From an uncultured Acidobacteriia bacterium (lineage in GTDB: Bacteria > Acidobacteriota > Terriglobia > Bryobacterales > Bryobacteraceae), in NCBI GenBank assembly GCA_903929755.1, contig CAIYVZ010000014.1, positions 1-64,000 of the forward strand: a DNA stretch of 64,000 bases, written 5' to 3'. The notes beneath the pieces were generated by a model. It searched no databases. It was not told the DNA's origin and saw only the letters and a program-made list of their open reading frames with translations. Made by a program: the position numbers and the translations under genes. Below, piece after piece: positions 52,545 to 62,253 of the stretch. Each line of letters starts with the position of its first letter. The first letter of the stretch is position 1.

Positions 52545-53744
52545 TTACCGAACCACCGTAACCGCGGTGGCACCAATGCGGAAGAGGGTGGGGTCGGGGT
52601 CCTGCACGCGGATGCGGACGGGGAAGCGGGCGGAGAGGTGGACCCAGTTGAGAGTGCGCTGCACGTCGGGCAGGCCACCGATGACGCGACCATCTTCGGG
52701 GAAGACGCCGAAGCCGGTGCTCTCAACGATGCCGTTGAATTTACGGTCGGGGTGGCCCATCAGGTAGACGTCGACATGCATGCCGTCGTGAATGGTGCCG
52801 AGGCTCGATTCCCGATAGTTGGCGATGACGTACCACTTGCGGGTATCGATGATGGTGAAAACGGGTACGCCGGCGCGGGCGTAGGCGCCTTCGGAGATAT
52901 TCAGGTTGGTGACGTAACCATCGAAAGGGGCGATGACGCGGCAACGTTCCAGATCAAGCCGGGCACTGGCGACGCGGGCGGCGCGGGCGGCACGCTGGGA
53001 GACGAGGGTATCAATGGTGTCAATGGAATGGGTCGCCTGGCCCACACGGGCTTTGGCTTCGGTGACCGAGGAATCGGCTTCCTGCTGGCGAAGAGTGGCC
53101 TGCGCCTGGGCGGCTTCCGCAGAGGCGAGCGAGGCCTTCGCTTCGTCGGAATTACCCTGCGCGATATTGGCGGCTGTGCGGACCTGGTCGCCCTGTTCGG
53201 CGGTGACGAACTGCTTGGTAAGCAGCGGTTCAATGCGCTTCAGGTTGCTCTTCGCCAGAGTAAGCTGGGCTTCGGAGTTGGCCACGGCGGAGCGGGCACG
53301 AGTGACGGCGGCTTTCGCGGCATCGACGCCACTGGAAGCAGTCTTCACGCTGGTGCCGGAGCGGTCGTAAGCAGCTTTGGCGGCGTCCACGGCGCTGCCT
53401 TCCGCGGCGATACGGCGTTTGGCGTCGATGATCTGCTGTTCGAGCGCGGCCTGATCGGACAGAGCCTGCTGGAGTGCGAATTCATAGGGACGCGAATCGA
53501 CCACGAAAAGCAGGTCGCCCTTCTTCGCGAGCGTGTTGTCCTTCGCGGCCAGTTCCGTGATGCGGCCATTCACTTCAGGCGCCATTTCGATGAAGTTGGC
53601 GCGAACGTTGGCGTCATCGGTACGGGGCGATTTGTTGCTTTCGCCGACCACGGTGATAACGACCCAGATGGTGGCAACGAAGACGGCGAGGCCGAGGCAG
53701 CGGCCCACCCACTTGCGAATATTCATTTCAGCCGGCTGTTCCAT
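52545..53744 (-). CDS. HlyD/EmrA-family membrane fusion protein
   Basis: 399 aa. One N-terminal membrane helix (LGLAVFVATIWVVITVV) anchors it in the inner membrane. The lipoyl/barrel-sandwich motif is split, with ANFIEMAPEVNGRI and GDLLFVVDSRPYE before and RVIAPFDGYVTNLNISEGAY after a long Ala/Gln/Glu-rich coiled-coil hairpin (residues ~95-255). The adaptor links the FUSC pump to the TolC channel. It starts 9 nt after the YtcA-like gene and ends 8 nt before the FUSC gene, so one operon is clear. Confidence 0.92.
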   Translation of the reverse strand: MEQPAEMNIRKWVGRCLGLAVFVATIWVVITVVGESNKSPRTDDANVRANFIEMAPEVNGRITELAAKDNTLAKKGDLLFVVDSRPYEFALQQALSDQAALEQQIIDAKRRIAAEGSAVDAAKAAYDRSGTSVKTASSGVDAAKAAVTRARSAVANSEAQLTLAKSNLKRIEPLLTKQFVTAEQGDQVRTAANIAQGNSDEAKASLASAEAAQAQATLRQQEADSSVTEAKARVGQATHSIDTIDTLVSQRAARAARVASARLDLERCRVIAPFDGYVTNLNISEGAYARAGVPVFTIIDTRKWYVIANYRESSLGTIHDGMHVDVYLMGHPDRKFNGIVESTGFGVFPEDGRVIGGLPDVQRTLNWVHLSARFPVRIRVQDPDPTLFRIGATAVTVVR

Positions 53745-53753
53745 GAAAGTGTC

Positions 53754-54020
53754 CTATCGAAAATAAGTCAGCCAGATAAGACTGGTGATGAGTGTGAGAA
53801 GCCCGGGATAGAAGAGCGCCAGGGGGCCGACTTCCGATTCCAGACGTAAGCGCACCAGGATGGCGCGGACGACGAAGGTCAGCACAACGGCGACCGTCAG
53901 GCAGACCATCCAGGCGGGGAAGAAGGAGCCGGCGACGTCGATGGCCGGGGCGCGGGAGCAGCCGGCCAGTAACAGCAGCGGCAGCAGCGCAGGGAGAATG
54001 TTTTTTCGCGTGGGGGTCAT
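53754..54020 (-). CDS. YtcA-like small lipoprotein
   Basis: 88 aa. LLPLLLLAGC is a lipobox with Cys as the acylation site, followed by two hydrophobic segments (FPAWMVCLTVAVVLTFVVRA and LALFYPGLLTLITSLIWLTYF). This matches YtcA-type proteins that accompany HlyD/FUSC efflux genes. Its ATG overlaps the TolC-gene TGA (ATGA), so it is coupled. A role as a small accessory membrane subunit is likely from context. Confidence 0.8.
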   Translation of the reverse strand: MTPTRKNILPALLPLLLLAGCSRAPAIDVAGSFFPAWMVCLTVAVVLTFVVRAILVRLRLESEVGPLALFYPGLLTLITSLIWLTYFR

Positions 54021-55486
54021 TTTTTGCCACCTTGGGGAGCGGGGGCTGCCAGGCTGGTGGCCGGGGGCAGGTTCCGTAAGAGACTACCGGTAACGAATTC
54101 CAGATTGACGGCTTCGAGGAAGAGCTGGGAGCGGGCGGCGACTCCGGAGAGCCGGGCCAGCGACAGTTGCTTCTGCGCGTTGACTAAATCGAGGAGGGTG
54201 CGGACACCGGCATTGTAGGCTTCGAGTGAAGCCGAGTACGAAGTATTGGCAAATTCAAACAGAGCCAGCGCAGCTTCGTTCTTGCGCAGCGCCGAGCGGT
54301 AGTTGATGTAGGCAGTCCAGACCTCACGCGTGGCCTTGTCATGAACTTCGGTCTGTTCATCCTGCGCCACCCGGCGGCGGGATTCAGCGGCCTCCACCTT
54401 GTTACGCCGCGCGCCACCATCGAAGATGTTCCACTGGAGGGCGACTGCGGCTGACCAGGTGGCACGGCTGGCGTCACCCAGCTGGCCTCCACTGGAGGTG
54501 GGCCAGATGGACGATTGCCCGAGAGCCCCAGCGGCAACAATCCTGGGTTTGTACTCGGAGCGGGCGGCACGGATCTGGTCGTCGGCGGCGCGAATTTCCG
54601 AAGCCACAGCCATCAGGTCGGGACGGTTCGAAAGGGCGCGATCAATGAGGGCATCCACCGAAACGGTTAATTGCTGAGGCGGTGGTGCGGACTTTTGGGC
54701 GTCGATGGTGATGTCTGCCGAAGGTTCGGTGCCGAGGGCCTCTGTAAGGGCAACACGGGCGATTTTCTCGTCACCATCGGCGGCTTCACGATCGAAAACG
54801 GCCTGGGCTTTTTCGGAGCGCGCGTTGAGAACATCGGGGAGGGTGCCGCGGCCATTGTCGAGGCGGGCTTCGGCGGCTTCGAGGGTGGTCTTCGAGGTTT
54901 GCAGGGTTTGTTCGGAGGCCTGCAGGCGTTCCTGCGCGGTGACCAGGCGGTAGTAAGCGGAGGAAACGCGGTGGGCGATTTCCTGGTTGGCCTGGATGAA
55001 ATTGGCACCTGCGGCGAGTTGCTCCTGCAGGGCTGCGTCCACACGGGCGGCGCGCTCCCCGGCGTCGAACAGGAGGTACTGGAGCCGGAGCTCACCAACA
55101 ACGGCCGGAATCATCACCATGCTGTAGCCGTTCGGGGCGAGAGGCTTGGGGAAGGGACTGATGATCCGCTGGTCAGAGACGGAGGCGATACCGGCGAGCA
55201 GGGGGTAGTAAGCGCTGCGAGCCAACCCGAGTTGGGCGGCGCGCTGCTTGGCACGTTCCCAAACGATACGGGTACGGGGATTATTGTGCTCAGCGAAGTC
55301 AATGAGTTCGGCCAGCGTCCAGGTGTGGCCGGCATCGAGAGTGGGCGGGTTACGTTGCGGCGTTGAGGCTGCGGTACAGTCCGCGGCGGCGCGTGGAGTG
55401 GAGACAATTCCGGCGCACTGAGCGAGCACGCGAGCCGGGGTCCAAAGCAAGGGCACCAGCAGTGCCAGGCGGCAGGCAGTTTTCAT
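54017..55486 (-). CDS. TolC-family outer-membrane efflux protein
   Basis: 489 aa. The signal peptide (MKTACRLALLVPLLWTPARVLAQ) is followed by two repeats of long helices (for example QEIAHRVSSAYYRLVTAQERLQ, interrupted here by display limits, and VWTAYINYRSALRKNEAAL) and short beta segments, the TolC half-repeat pattern. GVRTLLDLVNAQKQLSLARL near the end is the usual closing helix motif. It is the first gene of the four-gene efflux operon and forms its outer-membrane exit duct. GGGAG lies eight bases before the ATG. Confidence 0.92.
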   Translation of the reverse strand: MKTACRLALLVPLLWTPARVLAQCAGIVSTPRAAADCTAASTPQRNPPTLDAGHTWTLAELIDFAEHNNPRTRIVWERAKQRAAQLGLARSAYYPLLAGIASVSDQRIISPFPKPLAPNGYSMVMIPAVVGELRLQYLLFDAGERAARVDAALQEQLAAGANFIQANQEIAHRVSSAYYRLVTAQERLQASEQTLQTSKTTLEAAEARLDNGRGTLPDVLNARSEKAQAVFDREAADGDEKIARVALTEALGTEPSADITIDAQKSAPPPQQLTVSVDALIDRALSNRPDLMAVASEIRAADDQIRAARSEYKPRIVAAGALGQSSIWPTSSGGQLGDASRATWSAAVALQWNIFDGGARRNKVEAAESRRRVAQDEQTEVHDKATREVWTAYINYRSALRKNEAALALFEFANTSYSASLEAYNAGVRTLLDLVNAQKQLSLARLSGVAARSQLFLEAVNLEFVTGSLLRNLPPATSLAAPAPQGGKK

Positions 55487-55633
55487 TTAGGAAGCTCCCG
55501 ATTCTGACCGGGCTCCAGAGTGGAGCAGACTCCCGATCACAAGAGGAATTTCTTATCATAGCCTGGAGATTGGGTTGGTCGCGATTTGGATAGTACTAAA
55601 AGTACTGAAGCGCACTGATCCTTTGAAAAAGAC

Positions 55634-56797
55634 ATGTCCGGGATATTCTGGACGGCAATGCCAGCGTTGCCAAAAGGAATGCCGCGCCTTGCGGTGAGCG
55701 GGATGGAGCTGATCCCGGTTCGGGCGTCGGCGCGGACGGTTTGGCTCTTTGTCCGGTTGGTAACGGACGCTGGAATTTCGGGGTTGGGGGAGGCCTCGGA
55801 CGCCTTCGGCTTTGCCAATACAACAAAACAGGATGCGCTGCGCATGGAAGCGGAGCTGCGGACGTTCTTTGGCGTGGCCCGGAATTGCTCAGGTATAGAG
55901 GGCTACTGGCAAGCTGCCGCACCCCTTGCCAGGGCCGGGGGGGTAATTGCGGCAACCGCGTGTTCGGCCGTTCAACAGGCCCTCCAGGACATCGAAGGAC
56001 AGGTCAGGGGTGTCCCCACGCATAAGCTTCTGGGGACACAGTTGCGGCAGACGCTGCCCGTCTACGCCAATATCAACCGCGCTTCCCTGCCCCGCACGCC
56101 AGCAGGGTTCGCGGCGACGGCGCGACGTGCAGTAAGTGACGGGTTCCGCGCCGTGAAGGCCGCACCGTTCGATGGCTTTCCGGGCGCAGACGCGGCGCGG
56201 CATCTGGATCAGGGCATCGCTTGTATGTTTGCGATTCGCGACGCGGTGGGGGAGGGTGTGGAGGTGATGGTGGATTGCCACGGTTTCTTCACGGTCCCGA
56301 TGGCGGTGGAGGTGGCGGAAAGGCTGGTGGCCTGCAGGTTGAACTGGTATGAGGAACCAGTGGCTCCCGAACTTGTCAGCGAGACCCTGGAGATTGGGCG
56401 AGCGATTCCCCAGCACCTCGCAGGCGGCGAAATGCTGTTCGGCACGGAGGGCTTCGCTCCGCTTTGCCAGCACCGCGCGGTGGAAATCATCATGCCCGAC
56501 GTGAAACACTGTGGCGGCCTGCGGGAACTGCTCCGTATCGCCGAACTGGCCGCGAAGACGGGAATCACGGTTGCCCCGCATAACCCCAGCGGCCCCGTTT
56601 CCACGGCGGCGAGCGTTCAGGTTGGGGCGGTCTTGCCCAACTTCAGCATGCTGGAACTGCAATGGGGCGAGGCCGAATGGCGGGCGGATTTGTTGGAGCC
56701 GGCGGAGCGTTTTGCGGCTGGCTCAATCCTGGTGCCGCAAACCCCTGGTTTTGGGATCCGCTTGAATGAAAAACTGGCGCGGGCACATCCGATTTAG
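55634..56797 (+). CDS. Mandelate racemase/muconate lactonizing enzyme-family protein (enolase superfamily)
   Basis: 387 aa from ATG 55634; ATG 55679 is possible. The capping domain has ISGLGEASDAFGF. The barrel shows VKAAPFDGF, then the metal ligands in VMVDCHGFF (Asp), WYEEPVAPE (Glu) and LAGGEMLFG (Glu), followed by PDVKHCGGL and APHNPSGP, a His/Asn pattern recalling sugar-acid dehydratases such as galactonate dehydratase. It probably dehydrates a sugar acid or epimerises a related compound. It is divergent from the efflux operon; the PIG-L gene follows 44 bp later on the same strand. Confidence 0.85.
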   Translation: MSGIFWTAMPALPKGMPRLAVSGMELIPVRASARTVWLFVRLVTDAGISGLGEASDAFGFANTTKQDALRMEAELRTFFGVARNCSGIEGYWQAAAPLARAGGVIAATACSAVQQALQDIEGQVRGVPTHKLLGTQLRQTLPVYANINRASLPRTPAGFAATARRAVSDGFRAVKAAPFDGFPGADAARHLDQGIACMFAIRDAVGEGVEVMVDCHGFFTVPMAVEVAERLVACRLNWYEEPVAPELVSETLEIGRAIPQHLAGGEMLFGTEGFAPLCQHRAVEIIMPDVKHCGGLRELLRIAELAAKTGITVAPHNPSGPVSTAASVQVGAVLPNFSMLELQWGEAEWRADLLEPAERFAAGSILVPQTPGFGIRLNEKLARAHPI

Positions 56798-56841
56798 CGA
56801 ACAGGGCCCGTTTCCAAACGAATATACTGGGGAAGGTCCTT

Positions 56842-59460
56842 ATGAATTCGTCGTTTGCTGTCATCTCTACCCTCTTGATTGCCACCAGTGTGCCGCTGGC
56901 GGCCCAACCCGCTCCCTCGGCCGATATTGCGCTCTCCCTGCGCAAGCTGAATGAAACGGGCACGGTGCTGATGATCGCCGCACACCCCGACGATGAGCGG
57001 ACCAATATTTTGACTTACTTCGCGCGCGGTCGGAACATGCGGACGGCGTACCTCTCCATCACGAGGGGCGAAGGGGGGCAGAACCTGATCGGGTCGGAAC
57101 AGGGGGCGGCTCTGGGCGTGATTCGGACGCAGGAATTGCTGGCGGCGCGCCGGATTGACGGCGCGGAACAGTTCTTCTCGCGCGCCATCGACTTCGGTTT
57201 TACCAAGAATGTGCCGGAAACGATGGAAAAGTGGGGCCGGGAGAAGGTTCTCTCGGATGTGGTGTGGGTGATTCGGCGGTATCGGCCGGACGTGATTATT
57301 CTGGGCTTCAGCGGGACGCCTGCCGATGGCCACGGCCAGCACCAGACCTCCGCAATCTTAGGAAAAGAAGCGTTTGAAGCGGCTGCCGACCCCGCCAGGT
57401 TCCCGGAACAACTGCAGTATGCCCCGGTCTGGAAGACGAAGAAGCTGGTCTACGCGGGTGGTTTTGGCGGTGGTGGCGGCCGCGGCGCTCCCAACGCGAA
57501 TCCGCAAGTCGGCGCGCCTGCTGGTGGACGTGGCGGCAGAGGTGGACGTGGCGGCAACGCTGCGGCTGCGGATGGGGCACCGGCCGTGCCTCCCGCGCCT
57601 CCAATTGCCCCGCCTGCGCAGATTTCGACCGCCGGCTTCAACACATTCCTGGGATATACCTATGACCAGCTGGCGAACATCAGCCGCAGCCAGCACAGGA
57701 GCCAGGGCTTTGGAAATATTGGCCAGGGTGGTGGGCGCGGTCCTGGTGGACCTCCCGCCGGTGGCCGTGGCCCGGCTGCAGCGCCGGCAGCGCCGCCTCC
57801 GCCCCCCCCACCTCCCGCAGATCTGTTCGCCGATATCGAGCATTCGTGGAAGCGTCTGCCCGGTGGAGCCCCTGTTGGCGAAATACTCGGCCAGGCGACG
57901 CGCGAATATGACACCGAGCACCCGGAAAAGCTACTGCCCGTGCTCGGCAAGGCGCGGCCGCTGATTGCAGCAATCACTGACCCGCTGGCGAAGATCAAAC
58001 TGGCCGAAATCGACGAGCTGATCGCGAAATGCGCCGGCATCTGGGCCGAGGCATCGGCACGCCAGGCGGAAGTCACGCCGGGCTCGAAGGTGGCGGTCGC
58101 ACTGGCGGTTTATCCCCGGCTGAATGTACCGGTCTCGGTGGAATCGGTTCAGCCGGAAGGCGTTTGGGAAGCTCCGGCGCTAACGAAGTTCCAGCCGCGT
58201 ACCGAGGGTGGCGTGACTGGCACGCTGGAGCTTACGGTCCCGGCAAACCAGGAATATTCCGCGGCCTACTGGCTGCAAAAGCCGACCATCGGTGAACGCT
58301 ATTCGGTGGATAGCCAGATGCTGGCAGGCTTGCCGGAATCGCCGGTGGAGCGAGTGCGAATCCGGATGACAGTGGCCGGAACGCCGATTGAGATCACCCG
58401 CAACATTGAACAGCGCACAGCTTTCCGCGCCGAAGTAGAGCGCACCCATCCTCTTACTGTGGTGCCGCCGGTTGCCGTGAATGTGCCGGTGAGTTCCGCA
58501 ATCTTCCCCACCACGGCGGCGCGCAAAATGTCGCTGCTGGTCCACGCCAATGTGGCAGGCGCCGAGGGTTCCGTGCGGCTGGAAATGCCCGCCGGGTGGA
58601 AAGCCGCCCCCGCAACTCAGACATTTAAAATCCCGACCGCCGGGGAAGACCGCGAACTCACCTTCGACGTGACACCTCCGGCAGCCGACTCCATGGGCCG
58701 GATCCGCGCCATTGCCACCGTTAACGGCAAAGACATCTCCACCGGCATGCAGGCTCTGAATTACCCCCACATCCCGGTGCAGATGTTTTTCCCGCCATCG
58801 GAAATCAAGGTGGTTCGCGCCGACATTAAAGTGACCTCGAAGAAGGCGGGTTACATTATGGGCTCGGGCGACGAAGTGCCGGAATCCCTCAAGCATCTGG
58901 GGATCGACGTGACCATGCTGAGCGAGGCCGACCTGGTGAAGGGCGACCTGAGCAAGTTCGATGTGATTGTGGCCGGGGTTCGCGCCTATAACGTGCGCCC
59001 GGACCTTCGCGCCAACCATGCGCGCCTGCTGGACTACGTGAACAAAGGCGGCACATACGTGGTGCAATACCAGAGCGCCGGGGCCGATGCCGAGAATATT
59101 GGACCGTACAAGATCACCATCCCGAACGGGAATGGCTTCCGCATCACAGTGGAGGAATCGGCCGTAACGTTCCCGCACGTGGACAGCCGCCTGCTGCAGT
59201 ATCCGAACCGAATCACGCAGAAGGATTTTGAAGGCTGGGTGCAGGAACGCGGCCTGCTGTTTGCCACCGAATGGGACCCGAAGTATGAAACGGTGATCTC
59301 CGGCGCCGACCCGGGCGAAAAACCCATGGAGGGTGGTGAGCTCTGGACACGGTACGGCAAAGGCGTGTATGTTTTTTCGACATACTCCTGGTTCCGCCAA
59401 TTACCTGCGGGTGTGCCGGGCGCGTATCGTTTGTTCGCGAACATGCTCAGCGCGAAGTAG
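56842..59460 (+). CDS. Large exported PIG-L (LmbE)-family deacetylase with C-terminal extra domains
   Basis: 872 aa; GGAAGG five bases upstream sets the start. A signal peptide ([15 protein letters not shown]) precedes the PIG-L domain, with zinc ligands His48-Pro-Asp-Asp51 in [10 protein letters not shown] and His167 in DGHGQHQTS. Unlike standard ~250-aa enzymes, two Gly/Arg/Pro/Ala-rich inserts (about residues 210-250 and 295-325) break the domain, then come beta-rich domains and a C-terminal glutamine-amidotransferase-like fold (about 640-870, [15 protein letters not shown]). It likely removes N-acetyl groups from sugars or glycolipids outside the cytoplasm. Similar large forms are known in Acidobacteriota and Bacteroidota. 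Confidence 0.88.
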   Translation: MNSSFAVISTLLIATSVPLAAQPAPSADIALSLRKLNETGTVLMIAAHPDDERTNILTYFARGRNMRTAYLSITRGEGGQNLIGSEQGAALGVIRTQELLAARRIDGAEQFFSRAIDFGFTKNVPETMEKWGREKVLSDVVWVIRRYRPDVIILGFSGTPADGHGQHQTSAILGKEAFEAAADPARFPEQLQYAPVWKTKKLVYAGGFGGGGGRGAPNANPQVGAPAGGRGGRGGRGGNAAAADGAPAVPPAPPIAPPAQISTAGFNTFLGYTYDQLANISRSQHRSQGFGNIGQGGGRGPGGPPAGGRGPAAAPAAPPPPPPPPADLFADIEHSWKRLPGGAPVGEILGQATREYDTEHPEKLLPVLGKARPLIAAITDPLAKIKLAEIDELIAKCAGIWAEASARQAEVTPGSKVAVALAVYPRLNVPVSVESVQPEGVWEAPALTKFQPRTEGGVTGTLELTVPANQEYSAAYWLQKPTIGERYSVDSQMLAGLPESPVERVRIRMTVAGTPIEITRNIEQRTAFRAEVERTHPLTVVPPVAVNVPVSSAIFPTTAARKMSLLVHANVAGAEGSVRLEMPAGWKAAPATQTFKIPTAGEDRELTFDVTPPAADSMGRIRAIATVNGKDISTGMQALNYPHIPVQMFFPPSEIKVVRADIKVTSKKAGYIMGSGDEVPESLKHLGIDVTMLSEADLVKGDLSKFDVIVAGVRAYNVRPDLRANHARLLDYVNKGGTYVVQYQSAGADAENIGPYKITIPNGNGFRITVEESAVTFPHVDSRLLQYPNRITQKDFEGWVQERGLLFATEWDPKYETVISGADPGEKPMEGGELWTRYGKGVYVFSTYSWFRQLPAGVPGAYRLFANMLSAK

Positions 59461-59489
59461 GCGGATTGGCTCGGTTACCATATCCTCGT

Positions 59490-59975
59490 ATGCTGAATCT
59501 CCATGCGGTTCGCCTTGAATTTCCGGCGGACGCCAACATCATCGTCGGCCAGAGCCACTTCATCAAAACGGTAGAGGATATCTACGAGGCGATGGTGAAT
59601 ACGGTGCCTGGCGTGAAGTTTGGGGTCGCCTTTAATGAGGCTTCGGGACCGTGTCTGACCCGGTGCGAAGGTACCGATGATGAACTGAAGCAGGTCGCGA
59701 TCGGGATGGTGACGGCGATTGGCGCCGGGCATATCTTTGCGGTCGCGATGCGGGGCGCTTTCCCGATCAATGTTCTGGGGCGGATCAAGGATGTGCCGGA
59801 AGTGTGTGGGATTTTCTGCGCAACGGCGAATCCGGTGGAAGTGATTGTAGCGGAGACGGAGCAGGGCCGGGGAATTCTGGGCGTGGTGGATGGTTCTTCG
59901 CCGAAGGGTATTGAAACCGAGACGGATGCCAAAACCCGGCACGACTTCCTCAGGATGATTGGCTACAAGAAGTAG
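59490..59975 (+). CDS. Adenosine-specific kinase family protein (DUF355-like)
   Basis: 161 aa from ATG 59490; a TTG 59466 frame extension is not needed. The fold pattern [38 protein letters not shown] and the turn [20 protein letters not shown], with [14 protein letters not shown], matches the family I know as adenosine-specific kinase, described first from archaea. It should bind an adenosine-type ligand; kinase activity is from family knowledge only. The gene is 3 bp from the convergent uracil-DNA glycosylase stop. Confidence 0.85.
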   Translation: MLNLHAVRLEFPADANIIVGQSHFIKTVEDIYEAMVNTVPGVKFGVAFNEASGPCLTRCEGTDDELKQVAIGMVTAIGAGHIFAVAMRGAFPINVLGRIKDVPEVCGIFCATANPVEVIVAETEQGRGILGVVDGSSPKGIETETDAKTRHDFLRMIGYKK

Positions 59976-59978
59976 AGG

Positions 59979-60773
59979 CTAGCCGTAGACGAAGTGGAGG
60001 GTCTTCTTCAGATCCTCCCAGGCTTCGCGCTTGGCGTCCTGATTGTAGGGCCGCAGCAGGTACGACGGGTGGTAGGTGACCATCAGCGGAATGTCATTCC
60101 ACTTGTGCCACTTGCCGCGCATTTTCGTAACGCCTTCTTTGCCGCCCAGTAGCGCTTTGGCAGCCGTAGCGCCCAGCGCGCAGATGGCTTTCGGCTTAAT
60201 GGCGGAGAGCTGGCGGAACAGGAACTGGCCGCAGATCTGCATCTCGTCAGCTTCCGGCGTGCGGTTCTCGGGCGGGCGGCATTTCACCACGTTGCAGATA
60301 TAGACGTCGGCACGCTTGAGCGGAATACCCTCTTTGGCGGAGGTGCCTTCGATCATCTGCGTGAGCAACTGGCCCGCACGGCCAATGAAGGGAATACCCT
60401 GGGCGTCTTCGTCCGCACCGGGACCTTCGCCCACGAAGACCAGCTTCGTGTTGGGGTCGCCGACGCCGAAGACGATCTTGTTGCGGCCCTGGGAGAGACG
60501 GCAGCGCTGGCAATCGCCGATGTCGGCGCAGATACGTTCGAGAGTGTCGCCCTCAGGGGCGAGGCCGGGGAGAATGATGTCGGTCAGAGGCATTTCGGGA
60601 GCGGGTGAGAATGACGGAAAGGGAGGCAGCTCGGGTGGTTCGTCAAAAGAAGGGGCGGCTGGCACCTCAATATTGGGCTGGGCAGCAATAATTTTGGCAG
60701 GGCGGCGGTAGAGATCCTGCACCCCCAGGTCGCGGTAGTATTCGAGGCGCTGCTTCAGATGTTCGGGGCTCAC
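59979..60773 (-). CDS. Uracil-DNA glycosylase, family 4 ([4Fe-4S])
   Basis: 264 aa. A Pro-rich N-terminal extension of about 75 residues precedes the catalytic domain. Iron-sulfur ligands include Cys88 and Cys91 (GDCQRCRLS), with further cysteines at NVVKCRPPENR and EMQICGQFL. Catalytic motifs are FVGEGPGADEDAQG and YHPSYLLRP. It excises uracil from DNA, repairing cytosine deamination. Its ATG overlaps the coaBC stop by 4 bp. Confidence 0.92.
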   Translation of the reverse strand: MSPEHLKQRLEYYRDLGVQDLYRRPAKIIAAQPNIEVPAAPSFDEPPELPPFPSFSPAPEMPLTDIILPGLAPEGDTLERICADIGDCQRCRLSQGRNKIVFGVGDPNTKLVFVGEGPGADEDAQGIPFIGRAGQLLTQMIEGTSAKEGIPLKRADVYICNVVKCRPPENRTPEADEMQICGQFLFRQLSAIKPKAICALGATAAKALLGGKEGVTKMRGKWHKWNDIPLMVTYHPSYLLRPYNQDAKREAWEDLKKTLHFVYG

Positions 60774-61981
60774 GAGCGGAACCTCCCTATCTGGTCCAGA
60801 ATGCGGTTAGCGATTTCAGCCTTGGGGGCTTTTGGTATGTCGATGAATTCCCCGCCCTTCAGCGCCAGCAGGACCTCATTGTTATCCGATTCAAAGCCGG
60901 AATCCGGCCCGCCGACCAGGTTGGCGACAATCATGTCGCAGTTTTTGGCTTCGAGTTTTCGTGTCGCGTAATCGCGAAGGTTGCCGGTTTCGGCGGCGAA
61001 GCCAATCAGAATACGGTTGCCCTTCGTCCGGCCCAGTTCAGCCAGGATGTCGGTGGTGGGCGTGAGTTCCAGCGTCAGAGGAGTCCCCGCCTTCTTGATC
61101 TTTTCAGATGAGGCTGCGGCAGGCCGATAATCCGCCACCGCCGCGCATTTGATCACCGTAGTAGCGGTGTCGAGGTTTGCAATAACAACGTCGTACATTT
61201 CCTGGGCGGTGCGAACCTGCACGACCTGCGCCCCGACGGGAGGGTTCAGAGAGACCGGCCCAGACACCAGCGTTACAGTGGCGCCACGCTCCAAAGCCGC
61301 CTGAGCCAGAGCATAGCCCATCTTGCCGCTGGAGCGGTTGGTCAGGTAGCGGACGGGATCGAGAGGTTCTTGTGTGGGGCCCGCGGTGATCAGGAGGTGT
61401 TCGCCTTTAAGGTCCCGCACCGGAGGTTGCAGGGCGGCTTCCACGGCGGCCTCCACGGCAGCAAGGATAGTTTCGTTTTCAGCAAGGCGCCCCTGCCCCA
61501 GCGTGCCACAGGCCAGGAAACCGGTGCCGGGGTCCACGATATAGTGCCCGCGCGCCCGGAGCGCCACCAGATTCGCCTGAGTCGCCGGATGGGCCCACAT
61601 CTTGTCATTCATAGCCGGAGCCAGAACCACAGGGCCGGTAAACGCCAGGTACATAGTAGAGAGAAAATCGTCAGCCAGACCGTGAGCCAGCTTTGCCAGG
61701 GTATTGGCGGTGGCAGGCGCAATCAGCAAAAGATCGTGCTCCTGGGCAACCCCGATATGCTCCACGGCACTCGACAGGGTGGCATCCGGGCTGGCCGAGG
61801 AGAAAATGTCGGTAATTACCTTCCGCCCGGTGAGCGACGCAAACGTGAGAGGGCGGATGAACTCTTCCGCCGACCGCGTGAGAACAGCCTGTACTTCGTG
61901 GCCGCTCCGAATAAGCAAACGGGCGAGTTCCGCGGCCTTATAAGCCGCGATCCCGCCCGTTACACCCAGAACAATGCGCAT
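60770..61981 (-). CDS. coaBC: Bifunctional phosphopantothenoylcysteine decarboxylase/synthetase
   Basis: 403 aa, the normal length. The flavoprotein CoaC half has MRIVLGVTGGIAAYKAAELA, APAMNDKMW and the active-site Cys in GFLACGTLGQGRLAE. The CoaB half has ITAGPTQEPLDPVRYLTNRS followed by SGKMG, the nucleotide/phosphopantothenate site. It makes phosphopantetheine for coenzyme A. The gene is 12 nt behind rpoZ and overlaps the glycosylase gene, part of a housekeeping string. Confidence 0.96.
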   Translation of the reverse strand: MRIVLGVTGGIAAYKAAELARLLIRSGHEVQAVLTRSAEEFIRPLTFASLTGRKVITDIFSSASPDATLSSAVEHIGVAQEHDLLLIAPATANTLAKLAHGLADDFLSTMYLAFTGPVVLAPAMNDKMWAHPATQANLVALRARGHYIVDPGTGFLACGTLGQGRLAENETILAAVEAAVEAALQPPVRDLKGEHLLITAGPTQEPLDPVRYLTNRSSGKMGYALAQAALERGATVTLVSGPVSLNPPVGAQVVQVRTAQEMYDVVIANLDTATTVIKCAAVADYRPAAASSEKIKKAGTPLTLELTPTTDILAELGRTKGNRILIGFAAETGNLRDYATRKLEAKNCDMIVANLVGGPDSGFESDNNEVLLALKGGEFIDIPKAPKAEIANRILDQIGRFRS

Positions 61982-61993
61982 GTTGGCGCGGTT

Positions 61994-62242
61994 TTAGAGA
62001 ATCGGCTCGCCGATTTCTTCCATAACCGGCGCGGAAGGAATTTCGTATTTCACCAGACCGCGACGGGCTTCTTCCATCGCGATGACGGTGGGCTTGCGGG
62101 AAGACGTTGGCAGCACGGGGCGATGGCCGCTCTGCAGCTGCCGGGCGCGCTTGGCCGCGACGATGATGAAACGGTAGGTGCTCTGGTCCGGATCGTCCGG
62201 GATAGTGCAATGCAGGTTATTGCGAATGGGCGCGTCAGCCAT
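61994..62242 (-). CDS. rpoZ: RNA polymerase omega subunit
   Basis: 82 aa, typical size. The RFIIVAAKRARQLQSG helix and KPTVIAMEEARRGLVKYEI end match the omega family, which stabilises the beta' subunit and contributes to (p)ppGpp binding in some bacteria. It lies between gmk (11 nt) and coaBC (12 nt), the common order. Confidence 0.93.
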   Translation of the reverse strand: MADAPIRNNLHCTIPDDPDQSTYRFIIVAAKRARQLQSGHRPVLPTSSRKPTVIAMEEARRGLVKYEIPSAPVMEEIGEPIL

Positions 62243-62253
62243 AGTCTTAGTCC

